A stretch of 64,000 nucleotides of DNA from Ewingella sp. CoE-038-23 (GCF_040419245.1 NZ_JAZHOH010000001.1:2666001-2730000), one strand, 5' to 3'; shown: positions 9,291 to 20,350, numbered from the stretch's first letter. A program made the numbers and translations. Notes: a model not told the origin generated them from the sequence alone.

Positions 9291-10412
9291 ATGGATTATC
9301 AACTCGACTTGGACTGGAATGACTTTTTGCAGCGTTATTGGCAAAAACGTCCGGTGGTTCTTAAACGTGGCTTCAAAAACTTCATCGACCCTATCTCTCC
9401 AGACGAACTGGCCGGACTGGCGATGGAGAACGAAGTCGACAGCCGTCTGGTCAGTCATGAAGACGGTCGCTGGCAGGTCAGCCACGGGCCTTTCGAAAGC
9501 TATGATCACCTGGGTGAAAATAACTGGTCGATTCTGGTTCAGGCGGTTGATCATTGGCATGAGCCCTCTTCCCACCTGATGCGTCCTTTCCGCCATATTC
9601 CTGACTGGCGTATGGATGACCTGATGATCTCCTATTCAGTGCCGGGCGGCGGCGTTGGCCCGCATCTGGACCAGTATGACGTGTTTATCATTCAGGGTAC
9701 CGGCCGCCGTCGCTGGCGCGTTGGGGAGAAAATCCCCATGAAACAGCACTGCCCGCACCCGGATTTGCTTCAGGTTGAGCCGTTCGAAGCCATTATTGAT
9801 GAAGAGCTGGAGCCGGGCGATATCGTCTATATTCCGCCGGGCTTCCCGCACGAAGGCTACTCGCTGGAACATGCCCTGAACTACTCGGTCGGTTTCCGCG
9901 CGCCGAACGCCCGCGAAATGCTCAGCGGCTTTGCCGACTATGTGCTCTCCCGCGAGCTTGGTAGTAAGCGTTATGGCGATCCGGAGCTGGTTGAGCGCGA
10001 GCACCCGGCGCAAATCCTGCCAAACGAGCTGGACGGTCTGCGCAATATGATGCTGGAGCTGGCGGGCGACCCCGAGCACTTCAACAGCTGGTTTGGCGAG
10101 TTTATCTCCCAGTCGCGCCACGAGCTTGACTTAGCGCCGCCGGAGCCGCCTTATCAGGCCGGTGAAATTTATGAGCTGCTGGAATCGGGCGAAACCTTGC
10201 AGCGCCTCGGCGGCCTGCGCGTGTTGCGCATCGGCGACGTGTGCTACGTCAATGGCGAAGCTATCACCACGGAGCAAGTTGCCGCCGCTGACGCCTTAAC
10301 GCGTCACCTGACGGTAACTCGCGAGATGCTAGGCGACGCGCTGGATGACCCGTCATTCCTCGCATTGATCTCTGCTTTGGTTAACAGCGGCTACTGGTAC
10401 TTCAATGATTAA
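9291..10412 (+). CDS. roxA: RoxA (YcfD), ribosomal protein uL16 arginine hydroxylase
   Basis: 373-residue cupin (JmjC-like) Fe(II)/2-oxoglutarate oxygenase that hydroxylates an Arg of ribosomal protein uL16 (Arg81 in E. coli). The iron triad is present: His125 and Asp127 in GPHLDQYD, and His187 in IPPGFPHEGY; these are the E. coli positions. The C-terminal winged-helix-like part (about 210-373) ends SGYWYFND. The ATG at 9291 gives the family start MDYQLDLDWNDFL. A TATAAT at 9247-9252 could be the -10 of its own promoter. It follows phoQ on the same strand and ends before a bidirectional terminator shared with pepT. Confidence 0.95.
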   Translation: MDYQLDLDWNDFLQRYWQKRPVVLKRGFKNFIDPISPDELAGLAMENEVDSRLVSHEDGRWQVSHGPFESYDHLGENNWSILVQAVDHWHEPSSHLMRPFRHIPDWRMDDLMISYSVPGGGVGPHLDQYDVFIIQGTGRRRWRVGEKIPMKQHCPHPDLLQVEPFEAIIDEELEPGDIVYIPPGFPHEGYSLEHALNYSVGFRAPNAREMLSGFADYVLSRELGSKRYGDPELVEREHPAQILPNELDGLRNMMLELAGDPEHFNSWFGEFISQSRHELDLAPPEPPYQAGEIYELLESGETLQRLGGLRVLRIGDVCYVNGEAITTEQVAAADALTRHLTVTREMLGDALDDPSFLALISALVNSGYWYFND

Positions 10413-10431
10413 TCGTTGAAGTTAGCCATAT

Positions 10432-10469
10432 AAAAAAGGGTGCGTATCCTCGCGGAGCGCACCCTTTTT
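10432..10469. terminator. Bidirectional terminator between roxA and pepT
   Basis: AAAAAAGGGTGCG (10432-10444) pairs with CGCACCCTTTTT (10458-10469). Flanking A and T tracts allow function on both strands, serving the convergent roxA and pepT genes. Confidence 0.85.
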
Positions 10470-10493
10470 GTTTCGCCCTGCTGAAAAGCAGAG

Positions 10494-11726
10494 TTAGCTT
10501 TTGGCGTTCTTGGCCGTCAGTTCGGCAATACGCATCACCACGCTGACCGCCTTCTCCATCCCCTCCAGCGTGACAAACTCATGCTTGCCGTGGAAGTTGT
10601 AGCCGCCGGTGAAAATGTTCGGGCAAGGCAGGCCGCGGAAGGAGAGCTGCGCGCCGTCGGTGCCGCCGCGAATTGGCTTCATCAGCGGTTCGATTTCACA
10701 ATCAATCATCGCCTGTTTGGCAATTTCAATGATGTGTGGATGCTGCGCCACTTTGTCGCGCATATTGTAATAATGGTCATCAAGAGTCACCTCGATATAG
10801 CAGTCGCGGTGCAGCCCTTCGCCCACCAGATGAGCGATATCGATGATTTTCTGCTTACGCGCTTCAAAGTTCGCCTGATCGAAATCGCGAATAATGTAGT
10901 GCATTTCGGCGCGTTCGACCGAGCCTTTCATCGACGTCAGATGGTAGAAACCTTCGTAACCTTCTGTTTTTTCAGGTGTTTCATCAGCTGGCAGTTCGGC
11001 ATGAATTCGTACCGCCAGCGACAAGGCGTTGACCATCACCCCTTTGGCGCTGCCGGGATGGACATTATTACCGACAATTTTGATGGTCGCCGAGGCGGCG
11101 TTGAAATTCTCAAACTCCAGCTCCCCGACGCCACCGCCGTCCACGGTGTATGCCCATTGGGCGGCAAAAGCCGGGACGTCGAAAGACTGCGCGCCCTTGC
11201 CGATCTCTTCGTCTGGGGTAAAAGCAATGCGCAGCGGCCCGTGCGGGATCGCGCTATTTTTCAGACGCGCCATGGCGGTAACGATAGTGGCGATGCCTGC
11301 TTTATCATCCGAGCCGAGCAGGGTTTTGCCATCGGTGGTGATCAGCGTCTGGCCCAGCAGCTGGTGTAGCACCGGGAACATCACCGGCGAAAGCACTTCG
11401 TCGCCGTTACCCAGCGCAATATCACCACCGCGATAATTTTCAACAATTTGAGGATTGACGTGCTTCGCCGTGAAATCCGGCGCCGTGTCTAAATGAGAGA
11501 TAAAGCCGATAGTCGGCACAGGCCAGTCGACATTGCCAGGCAAGGTTGCCATCACGCAGCCTTTGTCACTGAGCGTGACCTGATCAAGGCCGAGTGCAAT
11601 CAATTCTTTCTGAAGTTCACGCGCCAGCTTCAACTGCCCTTCCGTGCTAGGCGTGTGTCGAACGTTGACCTTCGATTGGGTATCAAACGAAACGTAGTGT
11701 AAGAAACGATCAAGCAACTTATCCAT
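10494..11726 (-). CDS. pepT: PepT, tripeptidase (peptidase T)
   Basis: 410-residue M20-family dizinc aminotripeptidase. Metal and catalytic residues are seen in SHLDT (His78, Asp80), LLGSDDKAG (bridging Asp near 140), [10 protein letters not shown] (Glu pair near 173-174), a TVDGG motif and the final His in NFHGKHEF. It removes N-terminal residues from tripeptides in the cytoplasm. Length and start [18 protein letters not shown] match E. coli PepT. In E. coli and Salmonella pepT is anaerobically induced; no clear FNR box was seen here. Transcribed away from cobB, with about 150 bases between. Confidence 0.96.
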   Translation of the reverse strand: MDKLLDRFLHYVSFDTQSKVNVRHTPSTEGQLKLARELQKELIALGLDQVTLSDKGCVMATLPGNVDWPVPTIGFISHLDTAPDFTAKHVNPQIVENYRGGDIALGNGDEVLSPVMFPVLHQLLGQTLITTDGKTLLGSDDKAGIATIVTAMARLKNSAIPHGPLRIAFTPDEEIGKGAQSFDVPAFAAQWAYTVDGGGVGELEFENFNAASATIKIVGNNVHPGSAKGVMVNALSLAVRIHAELPADETPEKTEGYEGFYHLTSMKGSVERAEMHYIIRDFDQANFEARKQKIIDIAHLVGEGLHRDCYIEVTLDDHYYNMRDKVAQHPHIIEIAKQAMIDCEIEPLMKPIRGGTDGAQLSFRGLPCPNIFTGGYNFHGKHEFVTLEGMEKAVSVVMRIAELTAKNAKS

Positions 11727-11865
11727 AATTAGGTATCCTCTAGCGACCGAGTTTTATTATGCGCAGCATGAATACCTCGGATATTGCGTCAGGTCAGTTT
11801 TCACCGAGTTTAGCCAATGAAGTCTTCTGCTCAGACGCAATTTTAGCAAAATGGAATGACAGACG

Positions 11866-11890
11866 AAAAAAAGCCCGGCTAGCGCCAGGC
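11866..11890 (-). terminator. Terminator overlapping the cobB stop
   Basis: Read on the minus strand, GCCTGG and CCGGGC form a 6-bp stem (one G-T pair) followed by seven T. The stem includes the end of cobB, so the terminator overlaps the stop codon. Confidence 0.65.
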
Positions 11891-12709
11891 GTTTTCTTGT
11901 TTGGTCAGGAAGGCATGAATAAACTCAGGCACCACCTGACTGGCAAGGCCATACTTGCGTTCATCAAACTGGCTCTCCACCTGACTTGGCTCGAGATTCA
12001 GCTCAATGGTGTAAGCCCCGCCCATCTTGGCTTCGTGGACAAATCCCGCCGCCGGATAGACATGGCCCGAAGTGCCAATAGCGATAAAGAAATCCGCTTT
12101 CGCCAGCGCCTGATAAATCTCATCCATGCCAATAGGCATTTCGCCGAACCACACCACGTGCGGGCGCAGCGGCGCGGGGAACTGGCAACAGTGGCATTTG
12201 TCATTCACCGACAGGTCGCCCGGCCAGTCGAACACTTGACCGGAGTGGGTACAGCGCACTTTGAGCAATTCACCGTGCATATGCATCACGCGCTTGTTTC
12301 CGGCGCGCTCGTGCAGGTTATCGATGTTCTGCGTCACCAGCATAAAGTTATCGCCCAGCGCGTCTTCGAGCGTGGCTAAAGCGTGATGCGCCGCGTTGGG
12401 CTCAATCTCGGCGTTTTGCAACTGCTGGCGGCGAGCGTTGTAGAACGCCTGCACCAGTTCAGGATCGTTGCGATAGCCTTCCGGCGTCGCCACGTCCTCG
12501 ACCTTGTGCTCTTCCCACAGGCCGTCGGCGGCGCGAAAGGTGCGGATGCCAGACTCAGCGGAGATCCCCGCCCCGGTCAGCACCACAACAAAAGGCCGCT
12601 TCAGCGATGCGGCGGCCATATTGTCTCGATGGAAAATATTTGAGCGAAAACGTTGGTGCCGTATGCGCTTGTTTTTGCGAAATCGACACAGACGATGGCG
12701 TGTGCGCAT
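11879..12709 (-). CDS. cobB: CobB, NAD-dependent protein deacylase (sirtuin)
   Basis: 276-residue class III sirtuin that removes acetyl and succinyl groups from lysines using NAD+. Visible: [14 protein letters not shown] (NAD binding, about 46-59), [12 protein letters not shown], the catalytic His in HMHGELLK, a zinc-binding Cys set including [20 protein letters not shown], and [10 protein letters not shown] basic N-terminal extension of about 30 residues ([15 protein letters not shown]) precedes the core, as in the long isoform of E. coli CobB. Met31 could start the short isoform. AGGAG lies about 5 bases before the first ATG, supporting the long start. Monocistronic between pepT and lolE. 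Confidence 0.95.
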   Translation of the reverse strand: MRTRHRLCRFRKNKRIRHQRFRSNIFHRDNMAAASLKRPFVVVLTGAGISAESGIRTFRAADGLWEEHKVEDVATPEGYRNDPELVQAFYNARRQQLQNAEIEPNAAHHALATLEDALGDNFMLVTQNIDNLHERAGNKRVMHMHGELLKVRCTHSGQVFDWPGDLSVNDKCHCCQFPAPLRPHVVWFGEMPIGMDEIYQALAKADFFIAIGTSGHVYPAAGFVHEAKMGGAYTIELNLEPSQVESQFDERKYGLASQVVPEFIHAFLTKQENAWR

Positions 12710-12778
12710 ATGTGCTCCTGCTCTTGGAAACTTAGGTAAATCTTCTAACGCCTACTTTTAACAGTAGACGTCTTGGTA

Positions 12779-14029
12779 TTACTGTCCGCCACTCAACACG
12801 CGCGCAGGATCTATCCGGCTGGCTCGTCTCGCTGGATACCAACTGGCCAGCAGGCTCAGTACCAGTGCGGTAAACAGTACGCCCGCTACGTCAATCCAGT
12901 GTAGCTCCGACGGTAAAAAGTCGATGAAATAGATATCGCCTGACAGGAACTTATGCCCGGTGAAGCTCTGCAATGCATTAATGATGTTGGTCAGTTGGAA
13001 GGAGGCGATAACCCCCACCACCACGCCAACGATGCTGCCCACCAGCCCGGAAAGTAAACCGTACCAGATGAACACCGCGCGAATAAGCCCGTCTTTGGCA
13101 CCCAGCGTGCGCAAAATCGCAATATCGCTACTTTTATCTTTTACCGCCATCACCAGCGTAGACACGATATTGAAACATGCCACTCCGATGACTAACACCA
13201 TCGCCATATACATAATGGCGCGAACCATCTGAATATCGCGATACATGTAGCCGTAAGTGCCAATCCAACTGCTGATGTAGACATAAGCGTGGGTCACTTC
13301 GCCCGCATCTCGCACCAGCTTTTGCGCGGCAAATACGTCATTAACTTTGATATCAATCCCGGTGACGCTGCTGCCCATTTCCTGATACTGCTGGGCATCC
13401 GCCAGCGGCACCATGGCAAAGCTGTGGTCCAGCTGGCCGCTGAGTTGCAGGATACCGGTAACGTGCAGGCGAATGCGCTTAGGCTGCAACAGCTTCATTT
13501 CAGGGTCGCTGTTCGGCACCATCACGGTGACCCAGTCATCCTGCTTCACGCCAATGGCATCCGCCACGCCTTTACCCAGAATCAGCTGCTGTTCACCGGC
13601 TTTAAAGTTTTTCCAGGCATCGCCCTGCACGAAGTTTGGCGCAGCGCTGACGCGTGATTCCTGCTGCGGATCCACCCCTTTCAGCTTGATGGCGCGCAGC
13701 TTAGCGCCGTGCTCAATCAGGCCGTTAAATTCAATATAAGGGGCGGCGGCGGCAATGCCGGGCACTTTTTCTACGCGCTCCAGCACGCCCTGCCAGCCAT
13801 TGAAAGGCTGATTAACCGGGCGAATTTCACCATGCGGCACCACGGCAAGAACGCGCTCTTTTAGCTCACGTTCAAAGCCGTTCATCGCGCTTAGACCGAC
13901 GATCAGCACTGCCACGCCAAGGGCGATACCCAGCGTGGAGATAACCGAAATCAGCGACACCATGCCGCTACGGCGACGCCCGCGACTAAAACGCAGGCCA
14001 ATTAATAGAGAAAAGGGAATAGCTGACAT
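12779..14029 (-). CDS. lolE: LolE, lipoprotein-releasing ABC transporter membrane subunit
   Basis: 416-residue MacB/FtsX-type membrane subunit with four TM segments: one near residues 22-48 and three in the C-terminal part after about 265, enclosing a large periplasmic domain. With LolC and LolD it extracts outer-membrane lipoproteins from the inner membrane and hands them to LolA. Family landmarks are [30 protein letters not shown] and the end [20 protein letters not shown]. Its ATG shares one base with the lolD stop (TAATG), so the two are coupled. Last gene of lolCDE. Confidence 0.96.
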   Translation of the reverse strand: MSAIPFSLLIGLRFSRGRRRSGMVSLISVISTLGIALGVAVLIVGLSAMNGFERELKERVLAVVPHGEIRPVNQPFNGWQGVLERVEKVPGIAAAAPYIEFNGLIEHGAKLRAIKLKGVDPQQESRVSAAPNFVQGDAWKNFKAGEQQLILGKGVADAIGVKQDDWVTVMVPNSDPEMKLLQPKRIRLHVTGILQLSGQLDHSFAMVPLADAQQYQEMGSSVTGIDIKVNDVFAAQKLVRDAGEVTHAYVYISSWIGTYGYMYRDIQMVRAIMYMAMVLVIGVACFNIVSTLVMAVKDKSSDIAILRTLGAKDGLIRAVFIWYGLLSGLVGSIVGVVVGVIASFQLTNIINALQSFTGHKFLSGDIYFIDFLPSELHWIDVAGVLFTALVLSLLASWYPARRASRIDPARVLSGGQ

Positions 14030-14751
14030 TACTTCGCTCCCAGCAGGGTCGAGTCCTGTTGCAGCTTGCCGTCACGCATCTCCAACTGGCGATTCATCCG
14101 TTTCGCCAGTTGCAGGTCATGGGTGACCACCAGAAACGCCGTGCCCTGACGGACATTCAGCTCGCCGAGCAGGTCGAAGATACTATCAGCGTTTTTCTGG
14201 TCGAGGTTACCGGTTGGCTCATCGGCCAGCACCAGCGACGGGCTGTTAACCAGCGCGCGGGCAATGGCGACGCGCTGACGCTCACCGCCGGACAGTTCGG
14301 ACGGGCGGTGTTTGCTGCGGTGCTGTAAGCCCACCGCCGCCAGCATCGCCATGGCTTTCTCTTCCACTTCGGCCTTCTTGCCTTTGCCAATCAGCAGCGG
14401 CATGGCCACGTTTTCCAACGCAGTGAAGTCCGGCAGCAGGTGGTGGAACTGATAGATAAAGCCCAGCTCGCGGTTACGCAGCTCGGCCTTGGCGGCAGAA
14501 GACATGGTGTTAAGCGAGGTGTTTTTGAATACCACGTCACCCGAGGTTGGCGAGTCTAGCCCGCCCAGCAGGTGCAGCAAGGTACTTTTACCCGATCCCG
14601 AACTGCCGACGATGGCCATCATTTCGCCCTGTTGAATGGCGAAAGAGACATCGCGCAGCACGTCGGTGTGCATTTTGCCTTCCTGATAGGTCTTACAGAG
14701 GTTTTCGCACTGCAATAAGATTCCGCCCTGCGACGATAAAATGTTACTCAT
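14029..14751 (-). CDS. lolD: LolD, lipoprotein-releasing ABC transporter ATPase
   Basis: 240-residue ABC ATPase. Walker [10 protein letters not shown] (about 49-57), Q-loop region [18 protein letters not shown], signature [15 protein letters not shown], Walker [13 protein letters not shown] and the switch His in VVTHD are all intact. [18 protein letters not shown] is typical of the LolD/MacB/FtsE group. It powers the LolCE membrane pair. Its start overlaps the end of lolC by 8 bases and its stop overlaps the lolE start by one base. Confidence 0.97.
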   Translation of the reverse strand: MSNILSSQGGILLQCENLCKTYQEGKMHTDVLRDVSFAIQQGEMMAIVGSSGSGKSTLLHLLGGLDSPTSGDVVFKNTSLNTMSSAAKAELRNRELGFIYQFHHLLPDFTALENVAMPLLIGKGKKAEVEEKAMAMLAAVGLQHRSKHRPSELSGGERQRVAIARALVNSPSLVLADEPTGNLDQKNADSIFDLLGELNVRQGTAFLVVTHDLQLAKRMNRQLEMRDGKLQQDSTLLGAK

Positions 14752-15946
14752 AACGTAAAGCCTCTGCGGGTTGGGCGGCAGCTGCGCGCCACGAAGGGTA
14801 AAGCGTAGACAGTAGAGCGATGACCATGGCGACCAGCGCGATGACCACGACTTGCATAGGTTCGATATCGACCGGCAGTGAGCCGCCGTCCAGCATCAGG
14901 CCAAGAGCTGGCATAATGGTGTTGAGCTGGGTCGCCAGCACCACGCCAAGCACGGCACCGAGCAGCGCGCCGATGATCCCGGCACTCGCGCCCTGCACCA
15001 TAAATAGCGCCATAATCTGGCGACGGGTCAGACCCTGAGTTTTCAGAATCGCCACTTCGCCCTGCTTCTCCATCACCAGCAGGCCGAGAGAAGTAATGAT
15101 GTTAAACGCGGCGACTGCCACAATCAGGCTGAGCAGCAGGCCCATCATGTTCTTCTCCATGCGCACGGCCTGGAACAGCTCGCCGCGACGCTCGCGCCAA
15201 TCTTTCCACTCGGTGCCCTGCGGCAAGGTTTGGGTGCTCAGGTTATCCACATCCAACGGCTGGTTGAGGTAAAGACGCCAGCCGGTCACGTTGCCTTTCG
15301 GATAGAGCATCAGGCGCGAGGCATCCTGCTGGTTAACCAGCATCTGGTAGCCATCTACTTCACTGTTCGCAGCAAAAGTGCCCGCCACGGTAAACAGGCG
15401 CTGGCTTGGAATGCGACCCATCGGCGTGAACTGGCTGACGCTGGTGACCATCAGGCGCAGCTGGTCGCCGCGTTTCACTTTCAACTGTTGTGCCAGCTGA
15501 TCGCCAAGAATGATGTTGTACTGACCGGGTTGCAGCACCTGTTGATTGACCGCCACCATGTAGTTCGACAGCGGATCTTTTTCCTCAGGATTGACTCCGA
15601 GCATCACGCCAACGGCGACGCTACCCGGGCTTTGCAGCACCACATCGCCAGTGGTGAAAGGCACGGCGCGGTTAACGCCTTTCAGTCCGGCGACGGCGTC
15701 ATGGTTGATTTTCTGCGGATCCAGCGAACCCTGTGCTGTGGTGACTAACGCCTGAGGCATCAGACCCAGAATGTTGTTTTCCAGATCCTTCTCAAAACCG
15801 TTCATAACCGACAAGACAGTGACCAGTGCCATCACCCCGAGGGTGATACCAATAGTAGAAAGCCAGGAGACAAACCGCCCAAAGCGGTCTGAAGCACGTC
15901 CGCGCATATAGCGCAGACCTATGAATAACGCGACAGGTTGATACAT
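14744..15946 (-). CDS. lolC: LolC, lipoprotein-releasing ABC transporter membrane subunit
   Basis: 400-residue partner of LolE with the same four-TM plan (TM1 about 25-50; TM2-4 after about 260). The periplasmic domain carries [15 protein letters not shown] at about 172-186, corresponding to the Hook that recruits the carrier LolA and distinguishes LolC from LolE. The end [18 protein letters not shown] is typical. First gene of lolCDE, divergent from mfd across 182 bases. SD upstream of the ATG is not strong. Essential operon in E. coli. Confidence 0.96.
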   Translation of the reverse strand: MYQPVALFIGLRYMRGRASDRFGRFVSWLSTIGITLGVMALVTVLSVMNGFEKDLENNILGLMPQALVTTAQGSLDPQKINHDAVAGLKGVNRAVPFTTGDVVLQSPGSVAVGVMLGVNPEEKDPLSNYMVAVNQQVLQPGQYNIILGDQLAQQLKVKRGDQLRLMVTSVSQFTPMGRIPSQRLFTVAGTFAANSEVDGYQMLVNQQDASRLMLYPKGNVTGWRLYLNQPLDVDNLSTQTLPQGTEWKDWRERRGELFQAVRMEKNMMGLLLSLIVAVAAFNIITSLGLLVMEKQGEVAILKTQGLTRRQIMALFMVQGASAGIIGALLGAVLGVVLATQLNTIMPALGLMLDGGSLPVDIEPMQVVVIALVAMVIALLSTLYPSWRAAAAQPAEALRYE

Positions 15947-16128
15947 GACATCCGTATTAAGTGCGTGGCGAAGACAAAAGTTGTCAAGGATAATAAAGGC
16001 TCGCTTGGCTTTATGGAACCATAATACCTAAAGTAATCGGTTAAACCTTTAAGCTTTCTGCCCAAAATAATTCGGGTTGACCCCGATTAGGAGCACGTCG
16101 CAAGATACGCTCTGTAAATCAGGTCCCT

Positions 16129-19100
16129 ATGGCCGCCGACAACGAGATAACAACACTGCCTATGCCTCAAGATCATCGTTATTCTTTGCCTGAACGCGCT
16201 GGTGACACCCGAGTTCTGGGCCAACTGACTGGCTCAGCCTGCGCGCTGGAATGTGCCGACATCAGCGAGCGCCATGCAGGTCCGGTGATGCTTATTGCGC
16301 CCGACATGCAAAATGCCCTGCGCCTGCGCGATGAAATTCAGCAGTTCACCGACCTGAAAGTGATCAATATTTCCGACTGGGAAACGCTGCCATACGACAG
16401 CTTCTCGCCGCATCAGGAGATAATCTCCTCGCGCCTTTCCAGCCTGTACCAGCTGCCGACCCTCGAACGCGGCATCATTATTCTGCCGGTCAACACGCTG
16501 ATGCAGCGGGTTTGCCCGCACGAATTCTTGCACGGCCACGCACTGGTGATGAAGAAAGGCCAGCAGCTCTCCCGCGACAAACTGCGCGCCCAGCTCGAAC
16601 AGGCGGGGTATCGCAGCGTCGATCAGGTGATGGAGCACGGCGAATTCGCCACCCGCGGCGCCCTGCTCGACCTCTACCCGATGGGCAGCGACGAGCCTTA
16701 TCGCATCGACTTCTTTGATGATGAAATCGACAGTCTGCGCGTGTTCGACGTCGATACCCAGCGCACGCTAAGCGAAGTGGAGCAGATTAACCTGCTGCCG
16801 GCGCACGAATTCCCGACCGACAAAAACGCCATCGAGCTGTTCCGCAGCCAGTGGCGCGAAAAGTTCGAAGTGCGCCGCGACGCTGAGCACGTTTATCAGC
16901 AAGTCAGCAAAGGCACCTTCCCGGCGGGGATCGAGTACTGGCAGCCGCTGTTCTTCAGCCAGCCTTTAAGCACGCTGTTTAGCTATCTGCCAAAAAACAC
17001 CCTGCTGCTGAATACCGGCGATTTAGAAGGCGCAGCCGAGCGTTTCTGGCTCGACGCCAACCAGCGCTACGAGAGCCGCCGCGTTGACCCAATGCGCCCG
17101 CTGCTCGAGCCTGAAGCCCTGTGGCTGCGGGTGGATTCCCTGTTTAGCGAGCTGAAAGCGTGGCCGCGCATTCAGTTAAAAACGGAAGAGTTGCCGAAGA
17201 AAGCCGCCAATACCAACCTGAGCTATCAGGCCCTGCCGGATCTGTCGGTTCAGCCGCAAAACAAAGCGCCGCTGGACAATTTGCGCCGCTTTAATGAGTC
17301 GTTCAGCGGCAGTCTGGTGTTCTCGGTTGAAAGCGAGGGACGCCGCGAAACACTGCAAGACCTGCTGGCCCGTATCAAGCTTAACCCGACGCTGATCACC
17401 CGCATTGAGCAGGCCGCCACGGCGGGCCGCTACATTATGATTGGCGCCTGCGAACGCGGTTTCCTCGACAGCGACAAACAGCTGGCGCTGATTTGCGAAA
17501 GCGATCTGCTGGGCGAACGCGTCGCCCGCCGCCGTCAGGACAGCCGCCGCGCCATCAACACCGACACGCTGATCCGCAACCTCGCCGAGCTGCGCCCCGG
17601 CCAGCCGGTGGTGCATATGGAGCACGGCGTCGGTCGCTATCAGGGCCTAACTACGCTGGAAACTGGCGGTTTCACCGCCGAATACCTGATCCTGACCTAT
17701 TCGGGCGAAGACAAGCTGTACGTGCCGGTTTCCTCCCTGCACATGATCAGCCGCTACGCCGGTGGCGCGGATGAAAGCGCCCCGCTGCACAAACTGGGTG
17801 GCGAAGCATGGTCGAAAGCGCGGCAAAAAGCCGCCGAGAAAGTGCGCGACGTCGCCGCCGAGCTGTTGGATATCTACGCCCAGCGCGAAGCCAAAAGCGG
17901 TTTTGCCTTCAAGCATGACAAGGAGCAGTACCAGCTGTTCTGCCAGAGCTTCCCGTTCGAAACCACGCCGGACCAGGCGCAGGCTATCAACGCCGTGCTC
18001 ACCGACATGACCCAGCCGCTGGCGATGGACCGTCTGGTGTGTGGCGACGTCGGCTTCGGCAAGACCGAAGTGGCGATGCGCGCCGCGTTTCTGGCGGTAT
18101 CGAATAACAAGCAGGTGGCGGTGCTGGTGCCAACTACCCTGCTGGCGCAGCAGCACTTCGACAACTTCCGCGATCGTTTTGCCAATTGGCCGATTCGCAT
18201 TGAGATGATGTCGCGCTTTCGCAGCGCCAAAGAGCAAAACGCGGTGCTGGAGCAGGCTGTGGACGGCAAGGTGGATATCATCATCGGCACCCACAAGCTG
18301 TTGCAGAGCGATTTGCACTGGAAAGACCTCGGCCTGCTGATTGTCGACGAAGAGCACCGTTTCGGCGTGCGCCACAAAGAGCGAATTAAGGCGATGCGCG
18401 CCGATGTGGACATCCTGACGCTGACCGCCACCCCTATCCCACGTACGCTGAATATGGCGATGAGCGGCATGCGCGACCTGTCGATTATTGCCACGCCACC
18501 GGCGCGCCGTCTGGCGGTGAAAACCTTCGTGCGTGAGTACGACAGTCTGGTGGTTCGCGAGGCGATTCTGCGCGAAGTGCTGCGCGGCGGGCAGGTTTAC
18601 TACCTGTACAACGATGTTGAAAACATTGAAAAAGCCGCCGACCGGCTGGCCGAGCTAGTGCCGGAAGCGCGCATTGCCATTGGCCACGGCCAGATGCGCG
18701 AACGCGACCTTGAACGGGTGATGAACGACTTCCACCATCAGCGTTTTAACGTGCTGGTCTGCACCACGATCATCGAAACCGGTATCGATATTCCGAGCGC
18801 CAACACCATTATCATTGAGCGCGCCGACCATCTCGGCCTGGCGCAGCTGCACCAGCTGCGCGGTCGCGTCGGCCGTTCGCACCATCAGGCTTATGCCTAC
18901 CTGCTGACGCCGCCGCCAAAAGCCATGTCTACCGACGCCCACAAGCGCCTGGAAGCCATTGCGTCACTGGAAGATCTTGGCGCAGGCTTCGCGCTGGCGA
19001 CCCATGATTTGGAAATTCGCGGGGCCGGTGAGCTGCTGGGTGAAGGCCAAAGCGGCCAGATGACCAGCATCGGCTTCACGCTGTACATGGAGTTGTTGGA

Positions 19101-19605
19101 GAACGCCGTCGAGGCGCTGAAAGAGGGCCGCGAGCCGTCGCTGGAAGATTTAACCACCAGCCAAACCGATGTCGAAATGCGTATGCCGGCCCTGCTGCCG
19201 GAGGACTTCATCCCTGACGTCAACACTCGCCTGTCGCTGTACAAACGCATCGCCAGCGCCCGTAGCGAAGGGGAAGTGGACGAGCTGCGCGTTGAGCTGA
19301 TTGACCGTTTTGGCACCCTGCCGGACGGCGCGCGCAACCTGCTACACATCGCCGTGCTGCGCCTGAAGGCCAAGGAGCTGGGCATCAAGCGTATTGAGGG
19401 CAATGAGCGCGGCGGCTTTGTGGAGTTCAGCGAGAAGAACCGCGTCGATCCGGGCTATCTGATTGGCCTGTTGCAGAAACAGCCGCAGGTATATCGCCTC
19501 GACGGGCCGACCAAGCTGAAGTTCATGATTGACCTGACGGACCGGCCAAAGCGTTTGAAATTTGTTGATGATCTACTGGAAGCCTTTAGCGAGCATCTGG
19601 TTTAA
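16129..19605 (+). CDS. mfd: Mfd, transcription-repair coupling factor
   Basis: 1158-residue SF2 translocase that displaces stalled RNA polymerase and recruits UvrA. Order: UvrB-like N-terminal module (about 15-350), species domain, RNA polymerase-interaction domain with VVHMEHGVGRYQGL, helicase motifs including Walker A GDVGFGKTEVAMRA, DEEH box LLIVDEEHRFG, the TLTATPIPRTL motif, motif VI region QLRGRVGRS, and the C-terminal TRCF domain. E. coli Mfd has 1148 residues and aligns from Met12 (MPQDHRYSLP). The ATG at 16129 is kept because a CAGG is upstream, but 16162 is an equally plausible start. A strong terminator follows. Confidence 0.96.
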   Translation: MAADNEITTLPMPQDHRYSLPERAGDTRVLGQLTGSACALECADISERHAGPVMLIAPDMQNALRLRDEIQQFTDLKVINISDWETLPYDSFSPHQEIISSRLSSLYQLPTLERGIIILPVNTLMQRVCPHEFLHGHALVMKKGQQLSRDKLRAQLEQAGYRSVDQVMEHGEFATRGALLDLYPMGSDEPYRIDFFDDEIDSLRVFDVDTQRTLSEVEQINLLPAHEFPTDKNAIELFRSQWREKFEVRRDAEHVYQQVSKGTFPAGIEYWQPLFFSQPLSTLFSYLPKNTLLLNTGDLEGAAERFWLDANQRYESRRVDPMRPLLEPEALWLRVDSLFSELKAWPRIQLKTEELPKKAANTNLSYQALPDLSVQPQNKAPLDNLRRFNESFSGSLVFSVESEGRRETLQDLLARIKLNPTLITRIEQAATAGRYIMIGACERGFLDSDKQLALICESDLLGERVARRRQDSRRAINTDTLIRNLAELRPGQPVVHMEHGVGRYQGLTTLETGGFTAEYLILTYSGEDKLYVPVSSLHMISRYAGGADESAPLHKLGGEAWSKARQKAAEKVRDVAAELLDIYAQREAKSGFAFKHDKEQYQLFCQSFPFETTPDQAQAINAVLTDMTQPLAMDRLVCGDVGFGKTEVAMRAAFLAVSNNKQVAVLVPTTLLAQQHFDNFRDRFANWPIRIEMMSRFRSAKEQNAVLEQAVDGKVDIIIGTHKLLQSDLHWKDLGLLIVDEEHRFGVRHKERIKAMRADVDILTLTATPIPRTLNMAMSGMRDLSIIATPPARRLAVKTFVREYDSLVVREAILREVLRGGQVYYLYNDVENIEKAADRLAELVPEARIAIGHGQMRERDLERVMNDFHHQRFNVLVCTTIIETGIDIPSANTIIIERADHLGLAQLHQLRGRVGRSHHQAYAYLLTPPPKAMSTDAHKRLEAIASLEDLGAGFALATHDLEIRGAGELLGEGQSGQMTSIGFTLYMELLENAVEALKEGREPSLEDLTTSQTDVEMRMPALLPEDFIPDVNTRLSLYKRIASARSEGEVDELRVELIDRFGTLPDGARNLLHIAVLRLKAKELGIKRIEGNERGGFVEFSEKNRVDPGYLIGLLQKQPQVYRLDGPTKLKFMIDLTDRPKRLKFVDDLLEAFSEHLV

Positions 19606-19623
19606 CCGCTAAAAGCTTCACCC

Positions 19624-19660
19624 AAAGCCTGTGTCAGCCAATGCTGCCACAGGCTTTTTT
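19624..19660 (+). terminator. Terminator after mfd
   Basis: AAAGCCTGTG (19624-19633) pairs with CACAGGCTTT (19648-19657), running into a T6 tract. It separates mfd from the MocA-like gene. Confidence 0.85.
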
Positions 19661-19765
19661 ATGCCTTTCTCGGTGAACAACATCATCGGTCAAAACCCTT
19701 TTTTAAGAATTCATTTACACTAACCGTGTATTTTAGACTCCAGCCAGCAAACCAAGGGATTAGCA

Positions 19766-20338
19766 GTGATAGGGATAATTTTACTGGCTGCCGGTAGCGC
19801 CAGCCGCTTCCGCGCCGCCGGAGGCCAAGGTAATAAGCTCAACGCCAGCCTGCCGGGCAACACATCAAGCCTCTTCGCCACGACCTTACAGCAGGCGCTG
19901 ACCAGCGGATTGCCGGTGCATGTCGTCACTCGCCCTGACAACCAACAGGTGCAGGCCGAATGCGCCAAGGCTGGCGTGACCACCACCCTGCTCGACAGCG
20001 CCGGAAGTGGCGACTCCATTGCCGCCGGGGTAAAGGCTACCCAGCACTGGTCCGGCTGGCTGGTGCATCTCGCCGACATGCCTTTCGTGCCCGCCGCCCT
20101 CTTCCTGCGCGTCTCTCAGGCGTTGCAAAAAACCTGCACTGCACGCCCTTACTGTCAAGAGCAGCCGGGCCATCCGGTCGGCTTTAGCAGCATGCTGCGC
20201 GACGAGCTGCTTGCCCTGCGCGGCGACGCGGGCGCTCGCGAACTGCTGAAGAGATACCCCGCGTTGGCCATCGCCGCCGACGGCCCTACGACCTTCATCG
20301 ATATCGATCTTCCCGCCCAGCTTGGTAACGCGCTTTAG
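19766..20338 (+). CDS. MocA-like molybdopterin nucleotidyltransferase (NTP_transf_3)
   Basis: 190-residue Rossmann-type nucleotidyltransferase. The N-terminal LLAAGSASRFRAAGGQGNKL carries the GxSxRxG/K-type NTP-binding loop; HLADMPFVP holds the metal-binding Asp; QPGHPVGFSSML and LRGDAGARELL are MocA-family features. The likely reaction is transfer of CMP to molybdopterin for a xanthine-oxidase-type enzyme, but the sequence does not prove the nucleotide. Start is GTG at 19766 with AAGGGA 7 bases upstream. The XdhC-like gene follows after 12 bases, so this is a two-gene maturation operon. No molybdoenzyme is adjacent. Confidence 0.78.
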   Translation: MIGIILLAAGSASRFRAAGGQGNKLNASLPGNTSSLFATTLQQALTSGLPVHVVTRPDNQQVQAECAKAGVTTTLLDSAGSGDSIAAGVKATQHWSGWLVHLADMPFVPAALFLRVSQALQKTCTARPYCQEQPGHPVGFSSMLRDELLALRGDAGARELLKRYPALAIAADGPTTFIDIDLPAQLGNAL

Positions 20339-20350
20339 ACAGGAATTCTC

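Noticed and set aside
17647-18375. 242-codon open frame antisense to mfd
   Set aside because: It mirrors the conserved helicase core of Mfd on the other strand, and no domain is recognisable.
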